DNA of 7,666 nucleotides from Acidobacteriota bacterium (GTDB lineage: Bacteria; Acidobacteriota; Polarisedimenticolia; J045). The stretch covers positions 1 to 7,666 of the forward strand of contig JAMOQA010000490.1 of assembly GCA_027064265.1 (NCBI GenBank), written 5' to 3'. Of this stretch, positions 6,353 to 7,666 are shown one piece after another (position 1 is the first letter of the stretch; the number at the start of each line of letters is the position of its first letter). Below the pieces are notes generated by a model. That model was not told where the DNA came from, searched no databases, and saw nothing but the letters and a program-made list of their open reading frames with translations. The translations under genes were made by a program, and so were the position numbers.

Positions 6353-7666
6353 ATGGCGAGGTTCCCTGGACACCCGGGCCGCGCGGGGACGAGTGTGCCG
6401 GCCCTCCTGCTGCTGCTGCTGCTGCTGATCGCGTTTCCGGGAGCCGGGACCTCCGCGCGGGCCGGCGCAGGTGCGGGCCCCGTCGTGCTGTCCGGGATCG
6501 TCCTCGATCCCCGCGGGCATGTCCTGCCCGGCGTCGAGATCAGGCTCGCCCCGGCCGGGCGGGTCGCCCCGCCGGTGGCCGCCGTCAGGACCGATACCGC
6601 TGGTCGCTTCGCGGTGCGGGGCATCGAGCCGGGCGTCTACCGGCTGGTAGCGATCAAGGGCGGCTACGCGGTCTTCGTCGACCGGGTCGACACCCTCCTG
6701 CGGCGTACCCTGGAGCTGGTCCTCCACCCCGCCACGACCGTCCGGGTCCCGGGCAACGACGCGCCGGATCGCTCCTGGGCGCTGCGGTTGCCGGGGCGGG
6801 ACGTCCTCGAGGACCTGCACCCGGGAGACGATCCGGGGGAGTGGCGGGGCCATCCCCGGTTCGCGATCGACCTGGCGCCGGCATCCCTCGACACCGGTGC
6901 GGGGGGGCGCGGTGACGGCGTCGACCTGGCCGTCCGGGGAACGGTGGCCACGGTGTCCGGCGGGAAGATCGCCGGGGCGGTTCTCCATCGAGGGGCGCGG
7001 GGCAGAGAAGGACTCCTGGAACGGAACGACCGCCTGGCGCTGACCGCGGCCGGCCCCTGGGGCCCCCACCGGTCGGCCCTGGAGGTCCGGGCGGGCACCT
7101 GGCGCCGGGAGTCCCGCCGTGCAGGAGAACCCGGCGAGGCGGCCCGGGCGGATGCCCGCGGGCGCGAGGTCCGGGGCCGCCTGCGAGGGGGAGGGGCGGG
7201 GGGAAGCTGGGAAGTGGTCGCCGGCTGGCGCACCCTGCACGGGAGCCAGGAGGAGATTCGTCGGGCCGCGTCCCTCTCGTCGGTCGGCCTCGAGCTGCGC
7301 CGGACGACCGGGGCGAGCGCGGCCTTCCGGGGGCGGATGATCCTCCGGGACGCTCGCCGGGCGGGTGTGCGGGGACCCGGCGGAGACCTGGTCGCGGCCG
7401 GCCTGGCCGCCGGGGAAGCCCTCCCCCTGGAGGTGCTCGAGGGGACGTCCCTCGAGATGGGCCTCGCGAACGAGTGGTCGCTGCCCGGCTCGGTCCGGCT
7501 CTCCGTCGCCTTCGATGGCCTGACGGTGGACGGGCGCGGCACGAGGTGGACCGGGTGGAGCCGGGCGGAGTGGAGGCCCGGCGGCGGATGGTCGATGGCG
7601 GCGGCGGCGGGGATCGCGGCCGGTGGCGAGGTCGGTTCCGAGCCCACCTGGTTCGTCGGCATCGGC
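6353..7666 (+). CDS. Exported protein with carboxypeptidase-regulatory-like domain and barrel-like region, 3' end cut by window edge
   Basis: The frame stays open for 438 codons to the right edge, so the C-terminus is missing. The N-terminus is a signal peptide whose core is eight consecutive leucines (18-25), with likely cleavage near 'SARA' (34-37). Residues about 44-126 form a carboxypeptidase-regulatory-like (transthyretin-like) beta-sandwich: 'LSGIVLDPRGHVLPGVEIRL', then 'TDTAGRFAVRGIEPGVYRLV', then 'KGGYAVFVDRVDTLLRRTLE'. The remainder has alternating strands with aromatic ends, such as 'SLEMGLANEWSLPGSVRLSV' (376-395) and 'WTGWSRAEWRPGGGWSMAAA' (399-418). These look like transmembrane strands of an outer-membrane beta-barrel. 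No TonB-receptor plug domain can be recognised between the two parts. The domain is typical of surface proteins and TonB-receptor-like proteins. The ligand or role is unknown. The gene is transcribed away from the ABC array across a shared 79-base control region, which hints at joint regulation. Confidence 0.8.
   Translation, partial: MARFPGHPGRAGTSVPALLLLLLLLIAFPGAGTSARAGAGAGPVVLSGIVLDPRGHVLPGVEIRLAPAGRVAPPVAAVRTDTAGRFAVRGIEPGVYRLVAIKGGYAVFVDRVDTLLRRTLELVLHPATTVRVPGNDAPDRSWALRLPGRDVLEDLHPGDDPGEWRGHPRFAIDLAPASLDTGAGGRGDGVDLAVRGTVATVSGGKIAGAVLHRGARGREGLLERNDRLALTAAGPWGPHRSALEVRAGTWRRESRRAGEPGEAARADARGREVRGRLRGGGAGGSWEVVAGWRTLHGSQEEIRRAASLSSVGLELRRTTGASAAFRGRMILRDARRAGVRGPGGDLVAAGLAAGEALPLEVLEGTSLEMGLANEWSLPGSVRLSVAFDGLTVDGRGTRWTGWSRAEWRPGGGWSMAAAAGIAAGGEVGSEPTWFVGIG
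6407..6427 (+). repeat. (CTG)7 trinucleotide repeat in the signal-peptide core
   Basis: Seven perfect CTG codons encode leucines 19-25 of the exported protein; the codon before is CTC, also Leu. This is the only tandem microsatellite of note in the window. Gain or loss of units would keep the frame and change the length of the hydrophobic core. CTG may simply be the preferred Leu codon, so a regulatory role is only a possibility. Confidence 0.75.

Noticed and set aside
6274..6624. Upstream extension of the ATPase frame to an ATG at 6624
   Set aside because: It would cross the control region and run antisense to the divergent gene, adding 117 residues with no ABC features.
4156..6915. A 919-codon open frame on the plus strand crossing the permease, ATPase and divergent control region
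   Set aside because: Arg/Pro/Gly-rich composition with no recognisable domain; it runs through the promoter island and out of frame with the real plus-strand gene.
5498..7240. Upstream extension of the permease reading frame beyond its ATG, to 7240
   Set aside because: The extension is the out-of-phase shadow of the ATPase and the divergent gene; the permease starts at 5497 with an ATGA overlap.

Overview
This window comes from a very G+C-rich bacterial chromosome, roughly three-quarters G+C by eye, with third codon positions almost always G or C. It is nearly all coding. The gene content points to a diderm, Gram-negative-type bacterium that forms Gln-tRNA or Asn-tRNA by transamidation. The evidence is a GatC-GatA protein, a periplasmic-type murein amidase and a protein with a carboxypeptidase-regulatory-like domain followed by barrel-like strands. 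Acidobacteriota or a similar high-GC lineage is my best guess, but no rRNA or other marker in the window confirms it.

Five genes on the minus strand form one tight array, read from right to left. It starts at 6273 with an ABC exporter ATPase (6273-5494). This overlaps by ATGA the start of an ABC-2-type permease (5497-3977), which in turn overlaps by GTGA the start of a secreted protein of unknown family (3980-3072). After a short gap comes a GatC-GatA fusion (3026-1200), and 4 bases later a secreted N-acetylmuramoyl-L-alanine amidase with three LysM-like modules (1195 to the left edge, cut within its catalytic domain). On the plus strand, one divergent gene (6353 to the right edge, also cut) encodes an exported protein with a carboxypeptidase-regulatory-like domain and then a strand-rich region, probably an outer-membrane protein.

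The 79-base gap between the divergent genes (6274-6352) is the only real control region. It holds two A+T-rich -10-like elements facing opposite ways on either side of a perfect 8+8 bp inverted repeat (6299-6306 / 6315-6322). The minus-strand -10 lies so close to the ATPase start that its mRNA would be almost leaderless.

The array mixes envelope genes (exporter, secreted protein, murein amidase, divergent surface protein) with one translation gene (gatCA). The first three genes are probably translationally coupled and are the best candidate for a functional unit: an exporter with a dedicated secreted partner whose substrate is unknown. The GatC-GatA fusion and the control island are the other points of interest. 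I see no RNA genes, CRISPR arrays, insertion sequences or attachment sites, and nothing that clearly marks a new defence or mobile system.
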